DNA of 64,000 bases from Erythrobacter sp. 3-20A1M (GCF_018636735.1 NZ_CP045200.1:2262001-2326000), one strand, 5' to 3'; shown: positions 37,504-47,370, counted from the stretch's first letter. Translations and numbers: made by a program. The notes: a model not told the origin generated them from the letters alone.

Positions 37504-38123
37504 GGGGGCGCATGCCCCTGATCCCGACGATCGTGGTGCTGGCCGCCGTCGCGACGATGATCGGCCTCGGCTTCTGGCAGCTGGGCCGCTTGGACGAGAA
37601 GGAGGCGCTGCTCGCCACCTATCGCGACGCTGTGACGATCAGGGAGCCGGTCTCGTGGCCGGAGAGCGATGCGGCGGCGAAGCAGGCGCTCTATCGCCGT
37701 GCCACCCTGCGATGTTCGCGAGTAATCGAAAGCAGTGCCCGGGCAGGGACCTCCGCCAATGGTACGCCGGGCTGGGCGCAGACCGCGCGCTGTGCGTTGC
37801 CGGATGGGGGCGAGGCGCTGGTGCTGCTGGGCTGGACCCGCGCACCCGACGGGCCGAGCTGGGCGGGCGGCACGGTGTCGGGGATCGTGGCCCCAGGGCC
37901 GCGGCTGGTCGCCGATCCACCGGTTGCCGGGCTTTCTCCGCTCCAGCGCCCGGACCCGAGCGAAATCCCGAACAACCACCTCGCCTACGCCTGGCAGTGG
38001 TTCATTTTCGCTGCTACTGCGCTGGTGATCTACGCGCTCGCGCTGGGCCGCCGCGGCGCTCGCCCGCAGCGCCGGGAAGAAGAAGATGAGTGGGAGGCCG
38101 ATCTCGCGCCGCCGCAAGACTAG
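37500..38123 (+). CDS. SURF1 family cytochrome oxidase biogenesis protein
   Basis: 207 residues from a GTG overlapping the DUF983 stop; an ATG four codons later (37512) is the alternative. Two helices flank a periplasmic domain: IVVLAAVATMIGLGFWQLGRLDEK at the start with the Q-x-x-R-x-x-W/K family motif, and EIPNNHLAYAWQWFIFAATALVIYAL at the end, the classic SURF1 C-terminal signature. Helps haem a insertion into subunit I. The middle is shorter than in many homologues. Confidence 0.9.
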   Translation: MRGRMPLIPTIVVLAAVATMIGLGFWQLGRLDEKEALLATYRDAVTIREPVSWPESDAAAKQALYRRATLRCSRVIESSARAGTSANGTPGWAQTARCALPDGGEALVLLGWTRAPDGPSWAGGTVSGIVAPGPRLVADPPVAGLSPLQRPDPSEIPNNHLAYAWQWFIFAATALVIYALALGRRGARPQRREEEDEWEADLAPPQD

Positions 38124-38166
38124 CTTTCTTGTGCGCCCCGATTCGCGCCGCTAAACCCGCGCCACC

Positions 38167-39566
38167 ATGCGCTACATTTCTACCCGCGGTTCCGCCCCCG
38201 TGCTCGATTTCGAGCAGGTCACGCTGACCGGCCTCGCGGCCGATGGCGGCCTCTACGTGCCCGAAGAATGGCCGCAATTCTCGCCCCCCGAGATCGCGTC
38301 CTGGCGGGGCCTGCCCTATGCGGAGCTTGCCGCCCGGGTCATGCACCCCTTCGTCGGCGAGAGCCTGGGTTTCGAGGAACTGCATGAACTGACCCGCACC
38401 GCCTATGCGCGCTTTGCCCACAGCGCCGTGGTGCCGCTGGCCCAAGTAGACGAGCGGCACTGGCTGCTGGAACTGTTCCATGGCCCCACGCTCGCGTTCA
38501 AGGACGTCGCGCTGCAATTGCTGGGGCAATTGTTCGAGACGTTCCTGGCGCGGCGGGGCGAGCGGCTGACGCTGGTCGGCGCCACCAGCGGCGACACCGG
38601 CAGCGCGGCGATCGACGCGGTGGCGGGGCGCGACGGGGTGGAGATATTCATGCTCCATCCGGCGGGGCGGATCAGCGACGTGCAGCGCTGCCAGATGACC
38701 ACGGTGCTGGCCCCCAACGTGCACAACATCGCGATCACCGGCAGCTTCGACGACGGGCAGGCTGCGGTGAAGCGGATGTTCGGCGACAGCGCACTGACCG
38801 GCACGCTGCGGCTGGGCGCGGTCAATTCCATCAACTGGGCACGGCTGATGGCGCAGGTGGTGTATTACTTCGCCGCCGGATTGCAGCTTGGCTCGCCCGA
38901 CCGCCCGGTCGCCTTCAGCGTACCCACCGGCAATTTCGGCGATGTCTTCGCGGGCTATGTCGCGGCGCGGATGGGGCTGCCGATCGAGCGGCTGATCGTA
39001 GCGACCAATGTGAACGACATCCTGCACCGCGCGCTGTCCGCCGGCGATTATTCCGCGGGCGAAGTGACGCCCACCGCCGCGCCGAGCATGGACATCCAGG
39101 TCAGCTCCAATTTCGAGCGGTTGCTGTTCGATTGCGGCGGGCGCGACGGCGCGGCGCTGGCGGCGCAGATGCACGGGTTCGAAGGCAGCCGGGCCATGCG
39201 ACTCAGCGATGCGCAGCGCGGCGGGGCGGCGGCGCTGTTCACCAGCGTTCGCACCGATCCGGACGCGATGGCGCAGGCGATGCGGCGGGCGTGCGAGCAC
39301 GCCGCCCAGATCATCGATCCTCATACCGCCATCGCCCTCCACGCCGCGCACGAGGTCGAGCTGCCTGCCGGCGTGCCGGTCGTGACGCTCGCGACCGCGC
39401 ATCCGGCCAAGTTCCGCGATGCGGTGGAGCGGGCGACCGGCGTGCGCCCCGCGCTGCCCAGCCGGATCGGCGACCTGTTCGCGCGCGAGGAGCGCTTCGT
39501 GGAGCTGTCTGCCGATTACGATGCGCTGACGGCCTATATCCTCGACACCGCGGCCCCCAGCGCCTG

Positions 39567-39567
<1 letters not shown>
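38167..39567 (+). CDS. thrC: Threonine synthase
   Basis: 466 residues, PLP-dependent; converts O-phosphohomoserine to threonine. Opening MRYISTRGSAPVLDFEQV is typical of the proteobacterial long form; PLP Lys in HGPTLAFKDVALQLLGQLFE, phosphate loop in VGATSGDTGSAAIDA, SINWARLMAQVVYYF and PTGNFGDVFAGYVA. Downstream methyltransferase start overlaps the stop (TGATG). Confidence 0.96.
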
Positions 39568-40457
<890 letters not shown>

Positions 40458-40466
40458 AAGCCACCG

Positions 40467-40838
40467 ATGGCCGATTCGCTGACCCTGCAATTCGATGATA
40501 TCGAAACCGATGTCCTGACCGGGATCTATTCGGAGGAGACGGGAAAGCCGCAGCCGCTGCGCATTTCCATCGCGGTCGATTACAAGGTGGCGGATCGCTA
40601 CGATCCCGACACGCCGCTGGCGGACAGCAAGAACTACATGGATCTGAAATTCGCCGCGACCGGGGCACTGCCTGAGGGGGTGCATTTCAAGCTGATCGAA
40701 GCGGTGGCGGATCATATATGCGAGACGCTGCTGCTGCAGGACCAGCGGGTGAAGGCAGTTACGGTGAAAATCGTCAAACTCGCCATCGCCACCGCGAACG
40801 AGAAGATCGGCATTACCCTGACGCGCGAGCGGCGCTGA
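40467..40838 (+). CDS. folB: Dihydroneopterin aldolase family protein
   Basis: 123 residues. T-fold of FolB/FolX: LTLQFDDIETDVLTGIYSEETGKPQPLRISIAVDY, then NYMDLKFAATGALPEGVHFKLIEAVADHICETLL and VTVKIVKLAIATANEKIGITLTRER. Makes 6-hydroxymethyl-dihydropterin for folate, or acts as an epimerase (FolX) - the sequence does not separate these. One base before the next gene, in the thrC to moaE run. Confidence 0.85.
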   Translation: MADSLTLQFDDIETDVLTGIYSEETGKPQPLRISIAVDYKVADRYDPDTPLADSKNYMDLKFAATGALPEGVHFKLIEAVADHICETLLLQDQRVKAVTVKIVKLAIATANEKIGITLTRERR

Positions 40839-40839
40839 T

Positions 40840-41193
40840 ATGGCGGACGCCGTGGTCATGCAGGTCGGCATGCTGGGCGAACACGCGCTCGATGCCGCGG
40901 CCCGGTTCCATGGCGAATGGGCCGCGAAGGCTCGCGCGGAACTAAGCGGCGGGGCGGGCGCTCTCACCATAGTGCTCGCTCCCGCTCCCTTCGATCATGC
41001 CGACTGGCGCCGTGCCGCCGCACGCGATCTCGCCCGCGCTTATCCCGATACGCGGGTGAACATCGTCGCGGGCGACGATCCCGCCGCGATCGATGCCGCC
41101 TGTGCCTTCCTCGCCGACGCGCCGGGCATCACCGGGCAGTATCTCGAGCTTGACGGTTTCGGGGCGGGCAACCCATCTGGACAGAATGGCTGA
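40840..41193 (+). CDS. Reduced Rossmann/SDR-like protein of unknown function
   Basis: 117 residues. The C-terminal half (VNIVAGDDPAAIDAACAF then APGITGQYLELDGFGAG) resembles the end of short-chain dehydrogenases of the FolM/PTR1 kind, where RVN-x-x-A-P-G and TGQ-x-x-x-V-D-G occur, but the N-terminal cofactor loop and the catalytic Tyr-x-x-x-Lys are gone. Its position right after folB, where FolM-type reductases often lie, supports descent from one. Overlaps moaA by 8 bases. Could be structural or regulatory; function unknown. Confidence 0.7.
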   Translation: MADAVVMQVGMLGEHALDAAARFHGEWAAKARAELSGGAGALTIVLAPAPFDHADWRRAAARDLARAYPDTRVNIVAGDDPAAIDAACAFLADAPGITGQYLELDGFGAGNPSGQNG

Positions 41194-42187
41194 ACCCGCA
41201 CCCCTGATCGACACCTTCGGCCGCCGCATCACCTATCTGCGGCTGTCGGTGACCGACCGGTGCGATTTGCGCTGCACCTATTGCATGCCCGAACGCATGC
41301 AGTTCCTGCCGCGCAAGGACATCCTGAGCCTGGAGGAATGCTACGATCTGGCGCGCGGTTTCATGGATCGCGGCGTGCGCAAGATCCGCCTGACCGGTGG
41401 CGAGCCGCTGGTGCGGCGCGACGTGACCGATCTCGTGCGCGCGCTGGGCCGCCATGTCGGGGCGGAGCTGGACGAGGTTACGCTCACCACCAACGCGACC
41501 CAACTGGCCGACAAGGCCCAGCTCCTGGCCGACAGCGGTGTGCAACGAATCAACATCTCGCTCGACACGCTGAACCGCGCCACGTTCCAGCGGCTGTCGC
41601 GCCGCGACGCGCTGGCGCAGGTGCTGGGCGGGATCGCCGCGGCGAAGGCGGCGGGCCTGAAAGTGAAACTCAACACCGTCGCCATGAAGGGCGTGAACGA
41701 CGCGGAAATTCCCGACATCGTAGCCTGGGCACACGGGGAGGGGCACGACGTCACCCTGATCGAGACCATGCCGCTCGGCGAGGTTGATGAGAACCGGGTC
41801 GACCATTACCTGCCGCTCGCTGCGGTGGAGGATCGGCTGGCGGAGCGGTTCAGCCTGACGCCGTCCAGTCACACCACCGGCGGACCCTCGCGCTATTTCG
41901 AGGTGGCGGAGACCGGCGGGCGGATCGGGCTCATCACCCCGCTGTCGAACAATTTCTGCGCCGGATGCAACCGCATCCGCGTGACCGCGACCGGGCAGCT
42001 GTTCCCCTGCCTCGGCGGCGGAGAGCGAGTCGATCTGCGCGCGGCGCTGCGCTCCGACGATCCGCAGACGCGGCTGGCCGATGCGCTCGACACCGCGATG
42101 GCGATCAAGCCGGAGCGGCACGATTTCCGTATCGGCGAAGGCGAAGCGCCTACGCTAGATCGCCACATGTCGGTGACCGGCGGCTGA
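41186..42187 (+). CDS. moaA: GTP 3',8-cyclase (molybdopterin biosynthesis)
   Basis: 333 residues, radical SAM. First cluster motif CDLRCTYC near residue 25, GGEPLVRRDV, LTTNAT, and the C-terminal second 4Fe-4S site FCAGCNRIRVTATGQLFPC. Ends in Gly-Gly, needed for MoaA activity in known enzymes. Catalyses the first step of molybdenum cofactor synthesis with MoaC, which is not in this window. Start ATG lies in the end of the preceding gene. Confidence 0.96.
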   Translation: MAEPAPLIDTFGRRITYLRLSVTDRCDLRCTYCMPERMQFLPRKDILSLEECYDLARGFMDRGVRKIRLTGGEPLVRRDVTDLVRALGRHVGAELDEVTLTTNATQLADKAQLLADSGVQRINISLDTLNRATFQRLSRRDALAQVLGGIAAAKAAGLKVKLNTVAMKGVNDAEIPDIVAWAHGEGHDVTLIETMPLGEVDENRVDHYLPLAAVEDRLAERFSLTPSSHTTGGPSRYFEVAETGGRIGLITPLSNNFCAGCNRIRVTATGQLFPCLGGGERVDLRAALRSDDPQTRLADALDTAMAIKPERHDFRIGEGEAPTLDRHMSVTGG

Positions 42188-42188
42188 G

Positions 42189-42431
42189 ATGGCGGTGACT
42201 GTGGTGTTCCTCGGTCCCTTGCGCGACCTGGCAAGGGAGCCCGAACGGCAGGTCGACGCGCCGCTAGACTGGGAGCGGCTGCTCGCGATGGTCGGTCCAG
42301 AGATCGCCGGGCAATTGCGCGACGACCGCGTCAACGTCGCCTGCGCCGGGCGCGTACTTTCCGACAAGATGCAGCTGAACGCGCAGGACGGCGACGAGGT
42401 CGCGCTGCTGCCGCCGGTCTCCGGTGGCTAG
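42189..42431 (+). CDS. moaD: Molybdopterin synthase sulphur carrier subunit
   Basis: 80 residues, ubiquitin-like fold, ending VALLPPVSGG with the C-terminal Gly-Gly that becomes the thiocarboxylate. One base after moaA and overlapping moaE by 8 bases. Confidence 0.93.
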   Translation: MAVTVVFLGPLRDLAREPERQVDAPLDWERLLAMVGPEIAGQLRDDRVNVACAGRVLSDKMQLNAQDGDEVALLPPVSGG

Positions 42432-42909
42432 GCTATCTATCGTCACCCCCGCCGATGTGCGCGTGCTGGAGAAGGGGCTGTCGGTCGGGGAAGCGCTGGC
42501 GGGCTTCACCGCCGCGCACCCGGACGCAGGCGGCGTCGCCAGCTTCGTCGGCAAGGTGCGACCCGGCGAGGATGTGAAGGCACTTGAGCTCACGCATTAC
42601 GAGCCGCTGACATTGGCAGGCATGCAGGATCTCGCCGCGCAGGCGCTGGAGCGGTTCTCGCTCGACGGCCTACTGGCCTGGCACCGCGTCGGCATGATGC
42701 GGCCGGGCGAGGCGATCGTGCTGGTCGCCGCTGCCGCGCGTCATCGCCGCGATGCGTTCGATGCGGTCGATTTCGCGATGGACCATCTCAAAAGCGCGGC
42801 GTGGTTCTGGAAACGCGAGCGCCGGGGCTCGGGCGAGGAGGGCGGCTGGCACTGGATCGAACCGCGCGATGCCGACCATGCCGATCGCGCCCGCTGGGAT
42901 AATTCCTGA
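42424..42909 (+). CDS. moaE: Molybdopterin synthase catalytic subunit
   Basis: 161 residues from a GTG inside the end of moaD. Conserved GGVASFVGKVRPGEDVKALELTHYEPL, WHRVGMMRPGEAIVLVAAAARHR, AMDHLKSAAWFWKRE with the active-site Lys, and a final WIEPRD. Forms the alpha2beta2 synthase with MoaD to make molybdopterin from precursor Z. Confidence 0.95.
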   Translation: MARLSIVTPADVRVLEKGLSVGEALAGFTAAHPDAGGVASFVGKVRPGEDVKALELTHYEPLTLAGMQDLAAQALERFSLDGLLAWHRVGMMRPGEAIVLVAAAARHRRDAFDAVDFAMDHLKSAAWFWKRERRGSGEEGGWHWIEPRDADHADRARWDNS

Positions 42910-42915
42910 ACGGAT

Positions 42916-42929
42916 TTGATCGGGATCAA
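42916..42929 (+). promoter_or_regulatory. FNR box, perfect consensus
   Basis: TTGAT-CGGG-ATCAA matches the FNR/FixK consensus TTGAT-N4-ATCAA exactly. It lies 7 bases after moaE and 55 bases before the start of the membrane protein gene, a distance compatible with class II activation (centre near -41). The fnr gene that could bind it is next door at 43406-44092. Confidence 0.8.
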
Positions 42930-42983
42930 ACACGGCGCGGGACAGGCGCGGCATAACCGTCTCCGGACAAAGGAGAACAGGTC

Positions 42984-43409
42984 ATGTCGAAACGGATCGA
43001 ACAGCAGCTTCTGCAGGGTAACGCGCAAATCGTCGCGCCGCCGCACGCGCCGACGGTGGTCGATCGCAGCTTCGAACTGCCGCGCCGCCTCTACATGGCG
43101 ACGGTGGGGCTCTATCTCGGGTTCCTCGGCGTGATGGCGACCGGTTTCGCGAGCCCGCAACTGGCGATCCCGATGGCGATCTTCGCCCTGTTTATCGTCG
43201 CCGGGTTCGCGGTTCCGACCATCTGGACCCGCCTCGCGCCGGACGGCAGCCGCACGCCGGCCCTGCGCTGGCGCCAGTTCGGCGATCGCGGGATCATGAC
43301 CGCCACGGGGCGGCTGAAGGCACGCGACGCGACGATCCAGATGCTGATCCTGCCGGTGCTGATCGCGGCCTGGGGGCTGACCGTGGTGACGATCGCCGCG
43401 CTGGTCTAG
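42984..43409 (+). CDS. Membrane protein under a putative FNR box
   Basis: 141 residues, start MSKRIEQQLL after an AAAGGAG ribosome site. A soluble N-terminal 35 residues (HAPTVVDRSFELPRR), then helices at about 40-58, 60-77 and 120-140, with a charged loop (RLAPDGSRTPALRWRQFGDRGIMTATGRLKARD) between. I recognise no domain. The FNR box suggests expression at low oxygen; its stop overlaps the convergent fnr stop in CTAG. Confidence 0.8.
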   Translation: MSKRIEQQLLQGNAQIVAPPHAPTVVDRSFELPRRLYMATVGLYLGFLGVMATGFASPQLAIPMAIFALFIVAGFAVPTIWTRLAPDGSRTPALRWRQFGDRGIMTATGRLKARDATIQMLILPVLIAAWGLTVVTIAALV

Positions 43410-44092
43410 CGCCCGGCTATCTCGGCAAGATGCGCGGGGTCGAGCAGTTCGATCCCGCGCCGCCCTTCGCGCCGGATCGACCCCTCGCTTTCGAACGCGC
43501 CGATCTTGCGGCTGACCGTCTCGATCGTCAGACCGAGGAGGTTGGCGATGTCCCCGCGCGACAGCGGCAGGTCGAACCGCTCCGTCCCGTGACAGGGCGA
43601 ATGACTTGCTGCGGCGGCGAAATCCAGCAGCAGCGCGGCCAGACGGGCCTCGGCCCGGCCCTGGGCCGTCATTTCCAGCAGGCTGCGGCTTTCGTGCAGC
43701 GCGGCTTGCGAGCGGCGCAGCAATGCGCGGGCGAGGGCGGGGTGGTCTTCGATCGCGCGCTCCATCGCGCCGCGCCCGAACACGCAAAGCCTGCTTTCGG
43801 TCAGTGCGACGATGTCGTGGCTGGCGAAGGGCGCGAACATCTCGCCCACGAACCCCGCGGGGTGGATCAGCGCGAGGATTCGTTCGCGCCCTTCGGGATC
43901 GACGGAGCGAACCTTCAGCGCGCCTGACACCAGCGTGGCACAGGCGGTGTTCTCGTCCCCGGCGGCGAAGACCGTCTCGCCGCGCTGCGCGGTCAGGTTG
44001 CGGCCGCTGCGCGCCAGGGCCTCGCGTTCGTCCTCTTCCAGCACCGCGCAGGCGGCGCTTTCGCGGACGGGGCAGTGTATGCAATCGGGCAT
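43406..44092 (-). CDS. fnr: FNR-type oxygen-sensing transcription factor (FnrL-like)
   Basis: 228 residues. N-terminal Cys4, Cys7 and Cys15 (C-x2-C-x7-C, as in FnrL) plus Cys103 in ESRLCVFGRG give four ligands for the O2-labile 4Fe-4S cluster. The cAMP-binding-like beta barrel spans about 20-125, then the HTH with recognition helix LTIETVSRKIGAF, whose Glu, Ser and Arg are the residues known to read the TTGAT half-site. So it is a full O2-sensing FNR rather than a cluster-less FixK. ATG shares its first base with the upstream lipoprotein stop (TGATG). Confidence 0.92.
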   Translation of the reverse strand: MPDCIHCPVRESAACAVLEEDEREALARSGRNLTAQRGETVFAAGDENTACATLVSGALKVRSVDPEGRERILALIHPAGFVGEMFAPFASHDIVALTESRLCVFGRGAMERAIEDHPALARALLRRSQAALHESRSLLEMTAQGRAEARLAALLLDFAAAASHSPCHGTERFDLPLSRGDIANLLGLTIETVSRKIGAFESEGSIRREGRRGIELLDPAHLAEIAGR

Positions 44093-44595
44093 CAGGCGCC
44101 CCCGCCCGAAAGCTTCGCCAGCGCCGCATCTTCCTGCGCGATCAGGTCGGTGACGGTCGCGCGCGCCTCGACCACCGCATCGCGCAAATCGCCGCGCACG
44201 GCCTCGTCGGTGTAGAGGATGTCGATATCGGCCAGCGGCACCGCGGTGCGGGTGCGAATCGATTCGAGGTCGGCGAGCGCGACCAGCGCGTCACCGCGCG
44301 CATCGGTGCCGTCGGCGGCGCGCAGCCCCGCTGCGACGCGTCGCTTGGCCGCGGGAAGGGCTTTCGTGAAATCGGAATGCGCCGCCTGCGCCTGATCGAC
44401 GATCTGCGTTAGCCGTTGCGTCATGTCGGCGCTGAGAGGTGCGGGCAGCGGCGGCGGTGGCGCGGGTTCGGGCGCCGCGAATTGCCCCTCCGCCCGCTCC
44501 GCATCGCGGATCGCCAGCGATGGGAAATCGCCGCTGGAGGCGCAGGCGGACAGCATGAGGGCGAGGCTCAGGGAGGTAGCGAACTTGCGGATCAT
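44092..44595 (-). CDS. Putative lipoprotein upstream of fnr
   Basis: 167 residues. Signal peptide with lipobox L-S-A-C (Cys about 18), then a Pro/Ala-rich linker and a helical region ([55 protein letters not shown]) resembling coiled coil. No domain recognised. Cotranscribed with fnr, so perhaps under the same control. Confidence 0.75.
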   Translation of the reverse strand: MIRKFATSLSLALMLSACASSGDFPSLAIRDAERAEGQFAAPEPAPPPPLPAPLSADMTQRLTQIVDQAQAAHSDFTKALPAAKRRVAAGLRAADGTDARGDALVALADLESIRTRTAVPLADIDILYTDEAVRGDLRDAVVEARATVTDLIAQEDAALAKLSGGGA

Positions 44596-44712
44596 CGTGC
44601 CTCCCCCATATCATGCAGGCGCGCGGGTGCCAGCCGCGAGCGGCGGACAGTGGCGGATTTTTGTCCGCGAGGCGCGCCGCAGGCGTTGACTTCGGCCGAT
44701 GCTTCCCTTAAC

Positions 44713-44734
44713 GGCACCCATCTTTCGGGGTGCC
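44713..44734 (+). promoter_or_regulatory. Leader hairpin before rplU
   Basis: GGCACCC / GGGTGCC stem of 7 pairs with an 8-base loop, 78 bases before the rplU ATG. Position in the leader of a ribosomal protein operon suggests autoregulation, but no T tract follows and no known L21 leader motif is recognised. Confidence 0.3.
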
Positions 44735-44811
44735 TGCCTATGGCTGGCCCCCGGCCGCGCCGTTTCCGAAGAGCGGGATCGGCACAGCAATACGATTGGA
44801 AGTTGAAACCC

Positions 44812-45330
44812 ATGTTCGCAGTAGTGCGCACAGGCGGCAAGCAATACCGGGTTGCCGCCGGAGACAAGATCGCGGTCGAGAAGCTCGCTGGTGAAGCCGG
44901 CGACACCGTTACGCTGGGCGATGTCCTGCTGGCCGGCGACGGCGAGCAGATGTCGGAAGCCGGCAAGGTGACCGTGTCCGCCGAAATCATCGCGCAGGCG
45001 AAGTCCGAGAAGGTCATCGTCTTCAAGAAGCGGCGTCGCCACAACTATCGCCGCAAGAACGGCCACCGCCAACAGATGACGCTGCTGCGCATCACCGCGG
45101 TCGGCGATTCGAAGGCGGAGAAGAAGGCCGCGGCGAAGCAGGACGCGGCTCCGAAGGCCGAGACCAAGGCCGCTCCGACGAAGGACACTTCGGAAGAGAA
45201 GGCCGCGCCCAAGGCGACGAAGGCCGCGCCCAAGAAGGACGCCGCCCCGGCCAAGGCCGCAGACGACAAGGCGCCTGCCAAGAAGGCCGCGCCGAAGAAG
45301 GCCGCCAAACCGGCCGCCGACGAAAAGTAA
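44812..45330 (+). CDS. rplU: 50S ribosomal protein L21 with Lys/Ala-rich C-terminal extension
   Basis: 172 residues. The first 98 are canonical L21 ([48 protein letters not shown]); the remaining 74 are low-complexity Lys/Ala/Asp repeats ([22 protein letters not shown]...). Extensions of this type exist in sphingomonads. The tail probably contacts rRNA or acts as a flexible linker; its function is unknown. Followed by rpmA with 12 bases between. Confidence 0.94.
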   Translation: MFAVVRTGGKQYRVAAGDKIAVEKLAGEAGDTVTLGDVLLAGDGEQMSEAGKVTVSAEIIAQAKSEKVIVFKKRRRHNYRRKNGHRQQMTLLRITAVGDSKAEKKAAAKQDAAPKAETKAAPTKDTSEEKAAPKATKAAPKKDAAPAKAADDKAPAKKAAPKKAAKPAADEK

Positions 45331-45342
45331 GGAGCAGCAACC

Positions 45343-45612
45343 ATGGCACATAAAAAAGCAGGCGGCTCCTCCCGCAACGGCCGCGACTCAGCCGGCCGTC
45401 GCCTCGGCGTGAAGAAGTTCGGCAGCCAGGACGTGGTTGCCGGCAACATTATCGTGCGCCAGCGCGGGACGAAGTTCTATCCGGGCAGCAATGTCGGGAT
45501 GGGCAAGGACCACACGCTGTTCGCGCTGACCGACGGCATTGTCCGATTCCATTCGGGCAAGCTCGGCCGCAAATTCGTATCGGTCGACATGCAGGCGGAA
45601 GCCGCGGAATAA
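45343..45612 (+). CDS. rpmA: 50S ribosomal protein L27
   Basis: 89 residues starting [20 protein letters not shown], the universal L27 opening whose N-terminal tail reaches the peptidyl transferase centre. Also [23 protein letters not shown]. Preceded by AAGGAG. Ends in a short acidic tail EAAE. Confidence 0.97.
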   Translation: MAHKKAGGSSRNGRDSAGRRLGVKKFGSQDVVAGNIIVRQRGTKFYPGSNVGMGKDHTLFALTDGIVRFHSGKLGRKFVSVDMQAEAAE

Positions 45613-45679
45613 CCGGACGGTTCGCTAACGGGATCGTCCAGACGGGACGGTCCCAGCCGGGCTGACGCACCGGCAGACG

Positions 45680-45712
45680 AAGAGGGAGATGGGGCCGACC
45701 CGTCTCCCTCTT
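45680..45712 (+). terminator. Terminator-like hairpin after rpmA
   Basis: 14-pair stem AAGAGGGAGATGGG / CCCGTCTCCCTCTT (one G-T) with a 5-base loop, followed by GTCGTTTC. Located 68 bases after rpmA and before the GNAT gene. The T tract is weak but the stem is very stable. Confidence 0.65.
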
Positions 45713-45812
45713 GTCGTTTCTCCCTCTGTTTCACCGGCTTGCAACACGCAAGCCATCACGAGGTAACGCCGCCGGAATAGGAGCCCGGTGCGCGCACGAG
45801 GGAGTACGAGCG

Positions 45813-46373
45813 ATGTTCCACCGGACGAGCAGGCTGTTCCTGCGGCCGACATTTCCCGAAGACTGGCAGGCGCTTCACGCGGCGATCGCGGACGAATCCA
45901 TCGTTCGCAATCTGTCGACTGCGCCGTGGCCCTATCGCGAGGAGGATGCGCGCCGCTTCGCCATGCGCGGGCAGGACGCGCGCGTACCCGGGTTCGTCGT
46001 CCAATTGCCGGGCGAAGGGCTGATCGGCGGGTGCGGCCTCGGCATCGAACCCGATACGGGCGAGGTGCAACTGGGCTACTGGATCGCGCGGCGGCACTGG
46101 GGGAAGGGTTACGCCCCGGAAGCGGCGCGCGGCGTGCTTCAGGTGGCGCAGATGCTCGGCCACCGGCGCATCGTTGCGGCGCATTTCCTGGATAACCCCG
46201 CCTCGGGACGGGTGCTGGAGAAAGCCGGCTTCCGGCGTACGGGCGAGCTCGGCAATACCGCCTGCCTCGCGCGGGGGCGCAGGGTGCCGACGCGGCGCTA
46301 CGCCATCGAGCTTTCGCCGATCGGCGCGGATGAAGACGGCGACCCGACCGTCCAGATGCGGGCCGCCGCCTGA
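45813..46373 (+). CDS. GNAT family N-acetyltransferase (RimJ/RimL-like)
   Basis: 186 residues from MFHRTSRLFLRPTFPEDWQAL, the opening of RimJ-type acetyltransferases. Acetyl-CoA loop in IARRHWGKGYAPEAARGVL (the R-x-x-G-x-G/A region), VAAHFLDNPASGRVLEKAGFRRTG before it. Acetylates a ribosomal or other N-terminus or a small molecule; target unknown. Confidence 0.85.
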   Translation: MFHRTSRLFLRPTFPEDWQALHAAIADESIVRNLSTAPWPYREEDARRFAMRGQDARVPGFVVQLPGEGLIGGCGLGIEPDTGEVQLGYWIARRHWGKGYAPEAARGVLQVAQMLGHRRIVAAHFLDNPASGRVLEKAGFRRTGELGNTACLARGRRVPTRRYAIELSPIGADEDGDPTVQMRAAA

Positions 46374-46392
46374 GACGAAAGCCGGCGGGGTG

Positions 46393-47244
46393 TCACTCCG
46401 CCGGCATCAACGCGGCTTCGTAGTCGCCTTCGTACTTCCCGATCAGCGCGCGATCGTCGTGATCCCACGGGTGGAACCCTGGTTTGAAATAAGCGAGCCA
46501 CGCGGGGAAGATCCGCCGGATTACGCCCGGCTTGACCAGCAGGTATTTGAGCAGGCCGCTCTTGGCCCGCCATCCGGTGATGCCGTCCTGCGCCAGCAGG
46601 TCCATCGTGTCGATCCAGCGGTTCTTGAAAAAGCGGACGGTGACCATCAGCATCACCAGCGACCGGACGCGCCAGCGGCGCCAGCCGCTCCAGTCGCGTG
46701 TCGCGTGGTTCCAGGTATCGAACGCCACGCCCTTGTGTTCGATTTCCTCGACCGCGTGCCATTGCCACATGGCGCGCACCTCTTCGTCGGAGTCGGCGAA
46801 ATGCTGCGGGTTGGCGAGGAATTCGTGCGCCATCATCGCCGTGTAGTGTTCCAGCGCCATGGTGACGGCGAGGTTGGCGATGGCGGGGCGACCCTTGGTC
46901 AGGGCTAGCAGTTCGCCCGTTCGTTGATCGATGCGCGCCATGTCGTAACCGGAATCGGCCGCGAGGCGGTTGAAGGCGACGTGTTCGCGCGTGTGGTTTA
47001 TTTCCTGCTTCACGAAAGCGCGGATTTCGGCTGCCAGCTGGGGACCGGCCCCTTCGCGAAACGCCTTCACCGATTCGATGAAGAAGGCCTCGCCGCGCGG
47101 GAAAGTGCCCGACAGCGCGTTGTGCCAGGTGGTGCCGAACGGTTCGCCGGCCCACCAGCGCGAAGGCTTGCTTTCGCGATTGAACCGCTCGTCGCGAACG
47201 GTGATCGTATGGTCTGGGGCAAAATCGTGTGTCTGTGCGTTCAT
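46393..47244 (-). CDS. Metal-dependent hydrolase, PF10118-type
   Basis: 283 residues from MNAQTHDFAPD; an ATG nine codons upstream (47271) is possible but would fall at or before the likely transcription start, since TTGACA (47296-47301) and a weak TAGCTA lie 17 bases apart right at that point. Putative metal ligands: FVKQEINHTREHVAFN, MALEHYTAMMAHEFLA, and AVEEIEHKGVAFD. Family members are membrane-associated, possibly acting on lipids or related molecules. Divergent from the TetR gene. Confidence 0.78.
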   Translation of the reverse strand: MNAQTHDFAPDHTITVRDERFNRESKPSRWWAGEPFGTTWHNALSGTFPRGEAFFIESVKAFREGAGPQLAAEIRAFVKQEINHTREHVAFNRLAADSGYDMARIDQRTGELLALTKGRPAIANLAVTMALEHYTAMMAHEFLANPQHFADSDEEVRAMWQWHAVEEIEHKGVAFDTWNHATRDWSGWRRWRVRSLVMLMVTVRFFKNRWIDTMDLLAQDGITGWRAKSGLLKYLLVKPGVIRRIFPAWLAYFKPGFHPWDHDDRALIGKYEGDYEAALMPAE

Positions 47245-47288
47245 GGTTCGAAAACCCTTTTCCGTTTCCATGTAGCTAACCCTTACTT

Positions 47289-47298
47289 ACATTAATGT
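47289..47298. promoter_or_regulatory. ACATTAATGT operator between the hydrolase and TetR genes
   Basis: A perfect 10-base palindrome overlapping the TTGACA -35 element of the hydrolase gene in the 126-base divergent gap. Typical position and symmetry for the TetR-family regulator encoded at 47371. Confidence 0.5.
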
Positions 47299-47370
47299 CA
47301 ATAGGGTGCAGCGGCATCTGCACGGCGCGCCGCTTGCGAGCGTTCGTTCGTCGCACTACCACCGCGCCCC

